From NCBI GenBank assembly GCA_020638995.1, contig JACKHM010000004.1, positions 682,001-746,000 of the forward strand: a stretch of DNA of 64,000 nt, given 5' to 3'. Every line of letters starts with the position of its first letter. Within the stretch, counting starts at the first letter, position 1. This document shows positions 17,652 to 27,613 of this stretch, in pieces. This stretch comes from Planctomycetaceae bacterium. GTDB lineage: Bacteria > Planctomycetota > Planctomycetia > Pirellulales > Pirellulaceae. Made by a program: the position numbers and the translations under genes. The notes beneath the pieces are model-generated. The model ran no database searches, was not told the DNA's origin, and worked only from the letters and a program-made list of their open reading frames with translations.

Positions 17652-20600
17652 ATGCGAGAGTATATCGTTTCCCGATTGAGTATCTGCGTCGTACTTTTCG
17701 GTCATCTGGCGTTTATCGCGACATTCGTCGCTGGTGCTGATCCTCCTGCCGCGGCGTCAGGCGAAACGTCCTCTCAAACCACACCTTCATCATCTGTAAA
17801 CGAGGAGGCGCTCAAACAGGCGGAGAGCCTCGATGAGCAGGGCAGCAAAGCCTTGGCTGCCGGTAGGCTAGATGAAGCTGTAGATCTTCGGACGCGTGCA
17901 CTGGCTAAATACGAGAAGGCCTACCCTGCTGGACACTCGACCATAGCGTATTCGCTTCATCAATTAGCCTTTGCCTTGGAACGCCAAGGCAAGTCGGCAG
18001 AAAGCCGAACGCGTTACGAGAAGGCACTAGAGATTCACCGCCAACTAATCAAAGAAACTGGAGACACTAACCTTCGGAGCTTCGCAATGGTCCTTCGAAA
18101 CCTTGCAGGGCTCGAAAAATCTGACGGACAACTCCAGGAAGCTAAAGAACATCTTGTTGAAGCCATCGCCATCGCAAGACTGGCTCACGGTAACGGCCGC
18201 GATAATGATGGGCCCGCCGCGATTGCTCGGAATCTCAGCGACCTCGGACTCATTTATTTTGCACTAGGGGATTTCAAGAACGCTGCCGCGGCTCATCGAG
18301 AATCTCTCGCTATATATCGGTCACTCGCTTCAGGTGGCAACTCGGAGAGCCTACGCTCCGTAGTCATAAGTCTTTGGAATCTGGGTTGCGCATACTACGA
18401 AGTAGGCAATAACGACAGTGCGCTCCTCTGCTGGCTGGAAGCATACAATATGCAAGAACAGCTGCTGAAGTCTATTTCGAATCAGGAAGAACTTCGATCG
18501 GGATTCGACTACCTTACCGGTCTGTCGTCTAAGCTCGTAGTAGGGTTTCAGCACGCGGGTAAATTGATTCAAGCCGAGGGCTCCCAGCAACGCGCCGTGG
18601 TGACGCGGCAGCGCGCATTGGGGATACGGCGGCAATTGCAGCCACCATCCGAGTTCCCAAAGGGAAGCATGGATATTGCCGGCGACCTGAATGCCCTGGG
18701 CCTGTTACTCAGAGAGGTTGACGACTGGCGGAAAGCGAGCGAGTGCTTTGACGAAGCGTCGGAAATGCTGGAGTTGTTGTCACCGGCAAAAGACGGGTCG
18801 CAGCCGCCAGTGCTTCTGGTGGTCGCCTGGACAAATAGTGGCGATGCTCATCGAGAACTTGGGAATTTCGAGAACGCTAAAGAGAAGTGCGAGAGGGCAC
18901 TCGCGGCCTTTGAAGCCATCTATCCCACGCAAGACTTCCCCAAGGGTCACGACCTGTTGGCCGTTGCCATGCGGAACTTGGGTAGTGTGTTGGGAGAAAT
19001 CAAGGACTTTGAGGGAGCCAATGATCATTTGCAAAGCGCTTTGGCTATGCAACGACGTCTTTACACCGAAGAGGAATACCCTGACGGTCATCTTCGGGTC
19101 GCCAATACCTTCCTTCGCCTCGCTCACATTAGCAGTCTTCAGGACGACGCCAACTCTGCATATGGCTATTACCAGAAGGCTCTAATGTTCGGCAGACGTG
19201 AGTACTCAAGCGAGATGTTCCCCAATGGTCATCCGTGGATGCGACGCCTTCTCAAACAAGCTGCCCGGACCGCGAGAGATCTTGGCCAGGACGATGTTGC
19301 AGCGCGTTACGAGTGGGAATCGGAATCGCCATACAGCAAACCTCCGATCGTTCGTTTGGCGGGACTCGTTCGAGTGTCTCCTGGACAACGGCGGCTAATT
19401 GAAGAAGCCACACTGTTTTTTCAAGACGGGCAAAAGCTGTATCGCGAGGCAAAGTACGAGCAGGCGGAAGTCTACCTGTTGCGTGCATATCATATCTTTG
19501 AAGAGGCCTATCCTCGATCCGACTACCCTCGCGGGCCTTTAGATCTTGCCGATAGCCTAGACTGGCTCGCGTGGGTTGCGATGGAACGCCAGGATTTTCG
19601 CAAAGCCAAGGACTACTTTTCCCAGTCGCTCGACGTATTGAGAAGGCATTATCCAGAATCACAATACCCGGACGGTCACGCGAAGTTGAAGAGGACGCTG
19701 GATGGACTTGCGCGGGCGTACGTCAAGCTGGAACTTTACGTCGAATCTCGGACCTGTTACATCCAGTCCCTAGAAATCGCAGATCGTCTTTATCCCAAGG
19801 CGGAGTTTCCTAATGGGCATGAGTCTGTTGCCGGGTCTTTGAATGGCCTCGGAACGGCGTATGAGGGAGAAAATAAACTAGATCTCGCGCGAGATTTCTA
19901 CCAGCGGTCTGTTGACATGCGTCGCCAACTCCTTGCGTCGAAGGATGATGCGAATATACGCGAGCACCAAGCAGTTGGGATCAACAATCTGGCCGCTGTA
20001 CTCGAACAATTAGGTGATAAGGAGAAGGCCGCGCAGCTCTTTGAGGAAGCGCGATCGCTGTCTCCCTCTGGTTCCGAAGACTACTATCGCCGACAAATGC
20101 TCTCTTGCTGGAAGACTGGAGAAAACTTACTTGGCAAGTTTGACGGAGAGCATGCAGCCGACCACTATTCTCGAGCGATCGAGTTCGCGGGAAAGGCCTA
20201 CCCCAAAGAACGGTTTCCCGACGGTCATGTCGACATAGCACGAAGCCTTGGGTACCTAGGAGCAGCTAGATTAGTCCAGGGCAAGTCCGACGAGGCACGC
20301 CATCAAATGGAAGCAGCACTCGACATGCTGGATGCTGTCGCACGCGGTGACGAAACAGTAGCCGTGCAGGATCGCGCAAATTTCCTATCGCTTCTTGGCA
20401 GTGTGTTGAAGCTTCAGGGCGAGAACGCGGAGGCTAAAATCTACTACGACCGCGCGGAAGTACTTCAAAAACGCTTAGCTTCGCAGAAAGACAGTATGCC
20501 CGGGGAACATTCAATTGATGCTTCAAAGCTCGAAACTAAAAGCGCAGGCGGAACTGAAGTCTCTAAGCAAGAGCGGCAACTGCTGAATACTCTGGACGCA

Positions 20601-22997
20601 CAGCAAAACAACTATCCCGTCGAAGAGTATCCCAACGGTCACTACAACATTTGGACGGCGCTAAGGTCGCTTGGGCAGTTTTATCGCGAACACGGCGATT
20701 CAAAAAAAGCTGGCACAAGATTTGAAGAGGCCGTTGCGATGCAACGCAAGTTGTACGATGCATCTCATTCGGTCCTCGACGCGAACAACCTTTTGAATAG
20801 CCTACATGAATTCGCGGTGTTTCTCGTCGAACAGAAACGAACGGATGAAGCTAGAAACGCGTATGTTGAGGCGATTTCATTAGCAGAAAAAGATGGCCTC
20901 ACGAGAAATCAGTTTTTGCAGAAAAAACTGGGTTTCTTCGCGAATGATCTCGCTAAATTGGAATACAAGCCACGCGACGTCGAGAAAGCGATAAGCTACG
21001 CCCAGTCGCTGCTGGATAACGGCGGCGACGTTCCTCAGCACGGGATGTGGGCATCGCTGATCGTTAATCAATTGGCAGAAACGCTTTTGGAGAGAGGCAT
21101 GTTTGACGAAGCGTTTGAGCTGCTGTCGGAGTCGACACGCCTGCAGAACGAGGCCTTGCATGACTTCAGCCTGACCGCGTCTGAGGCGGAAACGTTTAAC
21201 TATATCCAATTCAGTCAAGTGTCGCTCGATCATTTGCTCAGCGCCAGCCAGCATATGAAATCTTCGGCAAATGACGTAGACACGTTATACGCCCGAGTCT
21301 GGGAGCGACGTGGTTTGATCCAAGAGATTCTTGGGAAGCGATACAAGGCAGCGCATCTGGCTGACCAGGATCGTGAATTACATCGCTTGTACGAAAGCTA
21401 CTTGGACACCCGTCGATCATTGGCAGATACATTAGCGTTTCAGTCGCAGCCGGACTTCGCGCAAGCCGCAATGATGATGGAGAAAGCAGAGAAGCTTGGA
21501 CGAAAGAAGGAGGAAATCGAGCGGCGGATCGCCAGGGAGTTTCCTCAGACGTGGAAGACCATTTCAGGTACACCTATTCCGCATGCGAAACTCGTCGACG
21601 CGTTTCCGTCCACCACTGCGGTAATTGACTTCCTGTGGTACTCATCCTCAGAACCTGCAACAGGTCAGTCGTCCTCTGCCGAGCCGCTAATCCGATCTCC
21701 ACGCTACGCGGCATTCGTCCTTTGCCACGGGCAGCCTGTCACGTTTGTCGATCTCGGAGATGCAAGCCGAGTTGATGCTGCGGTACTTGCTTGGCGTAAG
21801 GGGCTAGGGAACGACGCGTTGGCAACCGAAGTGTCTCGCTTGGTTTGGAATCCCTTAAGCGAACATATCCCGTCTGAAGTAGAGACCGTTTACCTGTGCC
21901 CGGATGGTTCACTGACTTCTCTGCCCTGGGCGGCGTTGCCTGTACCTGAAAAGCAGGAAGTCCTACTGGAGAGGCACGCACTAGCGGTCATACCAAGCGG
22001 AAGATTTCTATTGGATGGTCTCACCGCAGCAATCCCTCCGTCGCAAGGAGGAGCGAGTTTTCTGGCCGTCGGCGATGTTGATTACGACTCTAGTCCAGGA
22101 AAGCCCGCAGACGGGCTCGCTGCCCTCGAACGTGGAGTGGCTCAAGATAGCGCACGCGACCTGAAATGGCCCGCACTTCCAGGCACCAAGAATGAGATTG
22201 ACTCGATAGTAGACTTATTGAGCGACGAAGTGACCGCAGGCAGTATTACGACTCGCGTACGTACGGGTGACGACGCCTCCGTGTCACAAGTTGTTCAGGA
22301 TCTGCCCGGTGCCCGGTGGGCCCATGTGAGCACTCACGGATTCTTCGCAGCGCCGAAATTCTTGTCGGCGATTCGGCAGAAGAACGCGGCGTCGCTGGAG
22401 GATCCGTCGAACTTCAATGTCGAGCGGACGAGTGTCGTCGGCCGCAACCCCTTGGTATTGTCTGGACTGGTCCTCGCCGGTGCCAATTCGCCCAAATCGC
22501 AGTCCGGCGCTGACGAAGCTCGTGGGAACTCAGGTATTCTCTCGGCGGAAGCGATCGCCGGATTGCCCCTCGGCGATATGCAGTTGACCGTCCTGTCTGC
22601 CTGCGAAACCGGACTCGGCGATGTGGCCGGGGGCGAAGGAGTTTACGGGTTGCAGCGAGCCTTCCATTTAGCTGGCGCCAAAAATGTTGTAGCTAGTCTA
22701 TGGAAAGTCGATGACACAGCGACGGCTGCCTTGATGAATGTTTTCTACCATAAGCTCTGGCAAGAAAGCAAAACTCCTCTCCAGGCACTAAGAGAAGCTC
22801 AGCTAACGATCTATCGAAACCCAGACAAAGTTACCTCATTGGCTGGTCTACGTGGTGCAGAGTTCGAACGTTCATTGAGAGGGCTCTCGATTGTGTCTCC
22901 TGCGGATCTTTCCCAATCCGAAGATCCAACAACAGCGTCCAAGACATCCCCGATACGACAATGGGCCGCCTTTATGTTGTCCGGTACCGGTCGATAA
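17652..22997 (+). CDS. Giant secreted TPR-CHAT peptidase
   Basis: 1781 residues from ATG 17652, preceded by AGGAGACATCAG; the 20 codons upstream are left out because the signal peptide starts here (about 1-30). Residues about 60-1000 hold at least a dozen TPR units (A/G/F heptads such as LDEQGSKALAAGRLDEA and KSAESRTRYEKALEIHR), several followed by a Pro-x-G-H-x signature (YPDGH, FPNGH) typical of planctomycete TPR-kinesin-light-chain-like repeats. The C-terminal CHAT domain has His about 1562 (STHGFF) and Cys about 1651 (LSACETGLGDVAGGEG). TPRs would recruit a partner protein and CHAT would cleave. Converges on the trypsin-like gene, 57 bp apart. Confidence 0.9.
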   Translation: MREYIVSRLSICVVLFGHLAFIATFVAGADPPAAASGETSSQTTPSSSVNEEALKQAESLDEQGSKALAAGRLDEAVDLRTRALAKYEKAYPAGHSTIAYSLHQLAFALERQGKSAESRTRYEKALEIHRQLIKETGDTNLRSFAMVLRNLAGLEKSDGQLQEAKEHLVEAIAIARLAHGNGRDNDGPAAIARNLSDLGLIYFALGDFKNAAAAHRESLAIYRSLASGGNSESLRSVVISLWNLGCAYYEVGNNDSALLCWLEAYNMQEQLLKSISNQEELRSGFDYLTGLSSKLVVGFQHAGKLIQAEGSQQRAVVTRQRALGIRRQLQPPSEFPKGSMDIAGDLNALGLLLREVDDWRKASECFDEASEMLELLSPAKDGSQPPVLLVVAWTNSGDAHRELGNFENAKEKCERALAAFEAIYPTQDFPKGHDLLAVAMRNLGSVLGEIKDFEGANDHLQSALAMQRRLYTEEEYPDGHLRVANTFLRLAHISSLQDDANSAYGYYQKALMFGRREYSSEMFPNGHPWMRRLLKQAARTARDLGQDDVAARYEWESESPYSKPPIVRLAGLVRVSPGQRRLIEEATLFFQDGQKLYREAKYEQAEVYLLRAYHIFEEAYPRSDYPRGPLDLADSLDWLAWVAMERQDFRKAKDYFSQSLDVLRRHYPESQYPDGHAKLKRTLDGLARAYVKLELYVESRTCYIQSLEIADRLYPKAEFPNGHESVAGSLNGLGTAYEGENKLDLARDFYQRSVDMRRQLLASKDDANIREHQAVGINNLAAVLEQLGDKEKAAQLFEEARSLSPSGSEDYYRRQMLSCWKTGENLLGKFDGEHAADHYSRAIEFAGKAYPKERFPDGHVDIARSLGYLGAARLVQGKSDEARHQMEAALDMLDAVARGDETVAVQDRANFLSLLGSVLKLQGENAEAKIYYDRAEVLQKRLASQKDSMPGEHSIDASKLETKSAGGTEVSKQERQLLNTLDAQQNNYPVEEYPNGHYNIWTALRSLGQFYREHGDSKKAGTRFEEAVAMQRKLYDASHSVLDANNLLNSLHEFAVFLVEQKRTDEARNAYVEAISLAEKDGLTRNQFLQKKLGFFANDLAKLEYKPRDVEKAISYAQSLLDNGGDVPQHGMWASLIVNQLAETLLERGMFDEAFELLSESTRLQNEALHDFSLTASEAETFNYIQFSQVSLDHLLSASQHMKSSANDVDTLYARVWERRGLIQEILGKRYKAAHLADQDRELHRLYESYLDTRRSLADTLAFQSQPDFAQAAMMMEKAEKLGRKKEEIERRIAREFPQTWKTISGTPIPHAKLVDAFPSTTAVIDFLWYSSSEPATGQSSSAEPLIRSPRYAAFVLCHGQPVTFVDLGDASRVDAAVLAWRKGLGNDALATEVSRLVWNPLSEHIPSEVETVYLCPDGSLTSLPWAALPVPEKQEVLLERHALAVIPSGRFLLDGLTAAIPPSQGGASFLAVGDVDYDSSPGKPADGLAALERGVAQDSARDLKWPALPGTKNEIDSIVDLLSDEVTAGSITTRVRTGDDASVSQVVQDLPGARWAHVSTHGFFAAPKFLSAIRQKNAASLEDPSNFNVERTSVVGRNPLVLSGLVLAGANSPKSQSGADEARGNSGILSAEAIAGLPLGDMQLTVLSACETGLGDVAGGEGVYGLQRAFHLAGAKNVVASLWKVDDTATAALMNVFYHKLWQESKTPLQALREAQLTIYRNPDKVTSLAGLRGAEFERSLRGLSIVSPADLSQSEDPTTASKTSPIRQWAAFMLSGTGR

Positions 22998-23054
22998 GTC
23001 ATCAGAGATCGACGATAACACAGGACGGCGTCAATTAACGCGGGGCCAACTCGG

Positions 23055-24485
23055 CTACCGCGTCCGTCCGTCGGTTGAATTCAGCTTGTTCAGTCCGCTG
23101 GGTTTCTTTTCGTCAAACGATTGTTTGGGCAGAGCCGTCACCAATTCGCTGAGACGTTTGGAAAGTTCGCGGTCTGTGAAACGCTTCGGGTCGATCAGAG
23201 ATTTGCTCATTGGCGCGGCAACTTTCCAAATGCCTTCGTCCAATCTCAACTCTCGATCTGTTTCACCATCGTTGTCGCCATCGATCAGCACGAGATCGAT
23301 TTCAGCATCGTTGTCAGTGTCATAAAATGCGCGAGGTGCCGGAAGATGGTGGAGCGCGAACTCAAAATCCCAGTCCTCTTTGTTGACCTCGCCGATTGCC
23401 CCTCGCTTTAGACCGAGTTGGCTGTCTTGATCGAGGTCAAATACTATACCCGCTGGCGATCCCTGCTTGTCCGCCATGAATACCATTGCGTCGGGTCTTC
23501 CATCGTCGTCAATATCGGCTAGGGCACTGTAGAGGCCAGCGGGCCAAGCGGTCGGGATATATATCGCAGGCGCCTCGGGTTTATCTTGCAGGAAAGCTCG
23601 AACTTCGTCGAGATGGACGTGATACGAGAACTTTGCCAAGTCGACACCATTTCGCTGGTCGGAACTCGGGATGGCAAAGGACACGCCAATCAGTTCCGCT
23701 CGTTCGTTGACGATTGGTCCACCAGAGTCACCTGGATTCAAACCACATGAAGAGATCAGTACTTGTCTTTGCGGTGCCTCTTTGCAAATCCTATCAATCC
23801 GTTCGCGATCTCTCCCTACGACGGCCAGTCTTTGCATCACGACGTCAATCATGTCAGATGGCCAGCTTCCCACACCAGAAACAACTCCTTCTCGGACCGT
23901 CCACAACATTCCGGCTGCCGGATGCCCAATCACAACACACGGAGAGCCCGCGAGCGGCGGATTAGCGGCCAGTTGGATCGTCGGCAATCGTTCTGCGTCC
24001 TCACGTCGCCCCACTAGCTTCAATAGTGCCAGATCCTTTCCTTCGCTCGACTTGTACACGACGGCCTCAATTCCCTTGTCGTTCACACGCATAAAGCCGT
24101 TATCGGCAAGCCGGCCTAGGTGAATCTGTACGCGCTGTGTGACCGTTTCAGGATCAATGACTGCATCCGCAATGACATGATGATTTGTCACGATCCAGCC
24201 ATCGGCATCAACGAGAAAGCCTGTTCCATGACCTGTGTCTGTACGCACGACAACCGTTGCGGGCGCGATCTTGGGATAGACGGAGGCCGCCTCGCCGCCC
24301 CGTAATCGATCCATGTTCGTGCGTGGCTTCCAGTCTTCAGTTCGGACAAGCTGTGTAAGAGCGGAGATGCTCGACCAATCATTCACCAACTGCAGGTTGC
24401 TTTCCTGAGCAGACGACAGATTGGCCGAGCAAGCGATCGTCAACAACGCAGTCGTGGCTATGCAATTCAATCTTTGGTCTGTCAC
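23055..24485 (-). CDS. Exported trypsin-like serine protease with Asp-rich calcium-type repeats
   Basis: About 476 residues. A GTG at 24485 is favoured over GTG 24491 because GGGGAG sits 7 nt before it. Signal peptide about 1-27. The S1/HtrA-like triad is visible: His about 103 (TNHHV), Asp about 151 (KDLALLKL) and Ser about 254 (NPGDSGGP). The C-terminal third carries DIDDDGRPDAMVF and DTDNDAEIDLVLIDGDNDG, EF-hand/FG-GAP style Asp loops likely to bind calcium. No PDZ domain, unlike DegP. Last gene of the minus-strand run behind the caspase (32-bp gap), so it is probably co-transcribed. Confidence 0.9.
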   Translation of the reverse strand: MTDQRLNCIATTALLTIACSANLSSAQESNLQLVNDWSSISALTQLVRTEDWKPRTNMDRLRGGEAASVYPKIAPATVVVRTDTGHGTGFLVDADGWIVTNHHVIADAVIDPETVTQRVQIHLGRLADNGFMRVNDKGIEAVVYKSSEGKDLALLKLVGRREDAERLPTIQLAANPPLAGSPCVVIGHPAAGMLWTVREGVVSGVGSWPSDMIDVVMQRLAVVGRDRERIDRICKEAPQRQVLISSCGLNPGDSGGPIVNERAELIGVSFAIPSSDQRNGVDLAKFSYHVHLDEVRAFLQDKPEAPAIYIPTAWPAGLYSALADIDDDGRPDAMVFMADKQGSPAGIVFDLDQDSQLGLKRGAIGEVNKEDWDFEFALHHLPAPRAFYDTDNDAEIDLVLIDGDNDGETDRELRLDEGIWKVAAPMSKSLIDPKRFTDRELSKRLSELVTALPKQSFDEKKPSGLNKLNSTDGRTR

Positions 24486-24517
24486 GTCCACTCTCCCCTG
24501 CTCATGCGTTTGCTTGA

Positions 24518-26680
24518 CTATTCATCTTTTGGGTTCAACTGAGGCAGCACTTTCCAGGAGATCGCCCGAACCGCATGGCTACCGATGTCCAGTGGTTTCA
24601 AGCCGCGTGTTGTACCTTCGGCGAAGACCGCTTTTTCCATCAGCCGTTCAAGTGGCGTCCCGCGTTCTCCCCGAACTTGCGAGATGGCGGGTTGGGCAAG
24701 CCAACTAAAATCGTATTGGCGACTTGAAACAATATTGGACTGAACCGCAATTACAACCATATACTCGTTCGAAGATGCTGGCGTGACTTTTGTCGGTCGC
24801 GTTTCTGCCGCTCTTTGCGGAGCGATCCGGTTGTCGGCTTGAAAACCATGCTTCGGGAATACATCGTAAATGCCAAAGTTCTCATCGATGAACAGCATCG
24901 TAACGTCAACCGCCAGTCGTCCGAGATTCTTTGCACGGAATGCAACGACGTCATCTTCATGAACTCCGTCCTCCCATTTCACAATCTCGGGTTCCTGCCC
25001 CGGTTCCTTGTACCTCAGCATCTCAAGCTCTACTTTGACGTTGCTGTCGCCGAATAACACCGGGCTGCTCCCCGTTGCCATCTTGATCAGGTTCGATGCC
25101 TTCGCCACTTTCTGCAAAGTTTCTTCTAGCCACAACGCAAGTTCGTCATCGTTTGGGTGGCGATACCGCGATTCAGAGTCTTCGGCAAGCTCTTGACCAT
25201 TCTCTGGCGAGATCAGCCTACCAGTTCGCGGTGACAGGTAAGCTGCCGTTTCATTCAACTCTACGGTCCACTCAGCGAGTGAAGATCCTTCGACGATTCG
25301 AATCAAGGAACCCTTGTTGTCAGCCAACTCCTTCAGCTGTTGTTCCAATGCTGTTTTTGACGGCGCCAGGTTGGGCGAGGCCGCAACCACAGCGAGAGTA
25401 CACTCCAAGTCGCCGTAGTCACGAAATACAACCTCGCACCTACTGGACGCAGGGAAATCAGCCGATCCTCGCTTAGGAAGCCCAGCAAATTCAACGGGCT
25501 CCACGACCGAGTCCAAAACATCGGTTGCAGTAACGTTGACGTGACCAATCGGTTCCGGTTCGACAGCACCAGCCAGCGGATAAACCGCTAGTTTGCTGCC
25601 TTTGCGTATCCCGTGAAGTACTCCGACATTGATTCTCAGCTTTTCGGGATCATCATCATGGGATAACAAGATCCGTGAACGCTCCGCGAACACTTCCTGG
25701 CCAAGCACAACTTGGTCAAGGTCCGTCCCTTCAAGCAATGGCGTGGGGGAATATCGGTTCTGGGCCAAGTACTCCAGCCGAATTCTCTGGAGAAGCTCTC
25801 GGTAGGTGATCGGTGTGGTCGTGCGTGAAAGGACCTGATTGACGACAAAGCTGAGTAACCCATACCAATCCTGATTATCTCCATCGACTGGAAGCAACGT
25901 TTCTGGAGTCTGTTCGACTGATTGGGCGGCATAAAGCGCGACCAGCCCGCCATCCTGGGTTGACGCGTCGATGACTCCGACGTCATACCCAGCGTGAGGG
26001 CTCCGTTTGGCAACAACTTGAGCTTCGGCACGAGCTGCCGTGATGCTCTGCGCAGGAATGCCAAGTGATCGAAGCGGCATTTGGCGCGACACATCTGACG
26101 AAGCTCCACGAGCGATTGTTCCTGAATGGCACGCATCAACGATCAACCATACGAATGCGCCCTTTCGCCGTATCTCAGCCAGCCATACCCGTAGCTCATC
26201 GTCGCAGATCGCATTAGCAACTTTCTCCGTGTTGCCGTCCCACGCTCCGATGTCGCTGGGCAGGAAGATCTCGTCCAATCCGTCCGGTTCTGGGTCATCG
26301 GCGTTCTCCGGATCGTCGTCCGGTTGCTGGCTGCCGTGCCCCGCCAAGAGGATGACAACTTCATCGCCTTCGGCAACCACTTTGGCGAGGTTTTGAAACT
26401 CTCGTTCAATGTTTGCTCGCGTCGGTCGCCTGTCAGGTTTCGATTCCTCCGACAGCGTGACTACTTGCTCCTTCGGAAAACCGTACCGGTCTGCGAGCAG
26501 GTCGCGGATCAACCGCACGTCATTCGCTGGCCCGGCTAAATGGCGTCTATTGTCGATGCTGAAATACTTTGTGACGCCCACCAGCAGGGCATGCTTGCCA
26601 GTAGACTTATCCGCACCACAAACAAAAGTTGCGTTCAAACAAAGGCAAATGAAGGCTAAGGCTAACCAACGCGAATTCAT
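24518..26680 (-). CDS. Exported caspase-family (C14) peptidase with a DUF4384-like tail
   Basis: 720 residues. ATG 26680 with AAGG upstream. Signal peptide about 1-22 (cleavage near VCG). The peptidase domain (about 28-290) has HALLVGV at its start, catalytic His115 in LLAGHGSQ and Cys184 in IVDACHSG, typical of bacterial metacaspase-like enzymes that cut after Arg/Lys. The middle is unassigned. Residues about 560-690 (AFRAKNLGRLAVDVTMLFIDENFGIYDVFP and onward) resemble the DUF4384 fold also seen at the end of the kinase gene in this run. Export of a caspase suggests action in the periplasm. Separated from neighbours by 27-32 bp. Confidence 0.9.
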   Translation of the reverse strand: MNSRWLALAFICLCLNATFVCGADKSTGKHALLVGVTKYFSIDNRRHLAGPANDVRLIRDLLADRYGFPKEQVVTLSEESKPDRRPTRANIEREFQNLAKVVAEGDEVVILLAGHGSQQPDDDPENADDPEPDGLDEIFLPSDIGAWDGNTEKVANAICDDELRVWLAEIRRKGAFVWLIVDACHSGTIARGASSDVSRQMPLRSLGIPAQSITAARAEAQVVAKRSPHAGYDVGVIDASTQDGGLVALYAAQSVEQTPETLLPVDGDNQDWYGLLSFVVNQVLSRTTTPITYRELLQRIRLEYLAQNRYSPTPLLEGTDLDQVVLGQEVFAERSRILLSHDDDPEKLRINVGVLHGIRKGSKLAVYPLAGAVEPEPIGHVNVTATDVLDSVVEPVEFAGLPKRGSADFPASSRCEVVFRDYGDLECTLAVVAASPNLAPSKTALEQQLKELADNKGSLIRIVEGSSLAEWTVELNETAAYLSPRTGRLISPENGQELAEDSESRYRHPNDDELALWLEETLQKVAKASNLIKMATGSSPVLFGDSNVKVELEMLRYKEPGQEPEIVKWEDGVHEDDVVAFRAKNLGRLAVDVTMLFIDENFGIYDVFPKHGFQADNRIAPQRAAETRPTKVTPASSNEYMVVIAVQSNIVSSRQYDFSWLAQPAISQVRGERGTPLERLMEKAVFAEGTTRGLKPLDIGSHAVRAISWKVLPQLNPKDE

Positions 26681-26707
26681 AGCAACCTTCTGGTCGTCGG
26701 GCGGTGG

Positions 26708-27469
26708 TTACCAGTTAGCCAGAACGACATAGTTTTCCCATTGCTGCCCGACGTTCCTGACACGGATTTTGAAGGGGCCTTCAAAACGAGTAACCCATTG
26801 GATCAGGCACGTACTCGTGTTGTCTGTGTCCTTCCCGATTTCGCCGCCCGTATTCGCGTCATAGACCCACGTGTCCAAGTCGCCATCACCATCACCGGCG
26901 ACCAGTACGATTGCCGGTTTCTTGCCCTCAAAAATAACATTGCCCAGTTCGATGAATTTGCCAGGCAACAGCTTGCCTTTCAGTAGAACTTTGAAGGTTG
27001 TTCCCTTGATTACCACGCTGGGCAGATCTTTACCTTGCGACACTACAAGCCCCCGCGATGAAAGTTGCTCAATACGACCCTTTAGAAACGACAGCAGTTC
27101 TTCATCACCCTTGGCGTATTCCAACGCACTCTGCACCAGCGCTCGGACTTCGAGCTTAGTTGCGTCCTCTTCTGCGGCGCTTGACTCGTCCTGCTGAATA
27201 ACGACTTCAGACGCGTCGCGTGGGCTTTCCTTCACTCCGCCAAGCAATTCCGCTGCGGCGAGCAATAGGATCGGCGACTGCCGCTTTTCGCCGCGTAGTG
27301 CCAGTTCAGCCGCGAGAGCTGCCTGCGACACTGCTGGTTCAATTTGTTTCTTCTCGTCGGTGGCTGTTTTGTTCGCCTCTTTATCGGCTGCGTAGCTCGG
27401 TAGAGCGAAAAATATCGCGACTGAAAATACACTCAATAAACGCAAGCAAGTAAAAACGTGGTGGTTCAT
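26708..27469 (-). CDS. Secreted protein with a C-terminal PPC-like domain
   Basis: 253 residues from ATG 27469, with GGAG 6 nt before it. Signal peptide about 1-25 (cleavage near SYA). Residues about 40-135 are helical and charged. The last 90 residues are beta-rich: AGDGDGDLDTWVYDANTGGEIGKD, then a Cys-Trp strand and GPFKIRVRNVG, matching pre-peptidase C-terminal (PPC) domains, which are normally attached to secreted proteases. Here it is a stand-alone protein sandwiched between the CHAT and caspase genes, so it may be a carrier or regulator for them (inference). Confidence 0.7.
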   Translation of the reverse strand: MNHHVFTCLRLLSVFSVAIFFALPSYAADKEANKTATDEKKQIEPAVSQAALAAELALRGEKRQSPILLLAAAELLGGVKESPRDASEVVIQQDESSAAEEDATKLEVRALVQSALEYAKGDEELLSFLKGRIEQLSSRGLVVSQGKDLPSVVIKGTTFKVLLKGKLLPGKFIELGNVIFEGKKPAIVLVAGDGDGDLDTWVYDANTGGEIGKDTDNTSTCLIQWVTRFEGPFKIRVRNVGQQWENYVVLANW

Positions 27470-27613
27470 GGAGGCTCCTTTGTTGCTGCGCGAAAGACAA
27501 GCGAATGCTAGACAGGACCATACCACTAGCAGGGGACCCCTCCAGGTTAGCTCCACCTACATCGCCAAACAACCATTGGTGTCGAAAAAATGCCGAGTTT
27601 GCTTTCTCGCGAG

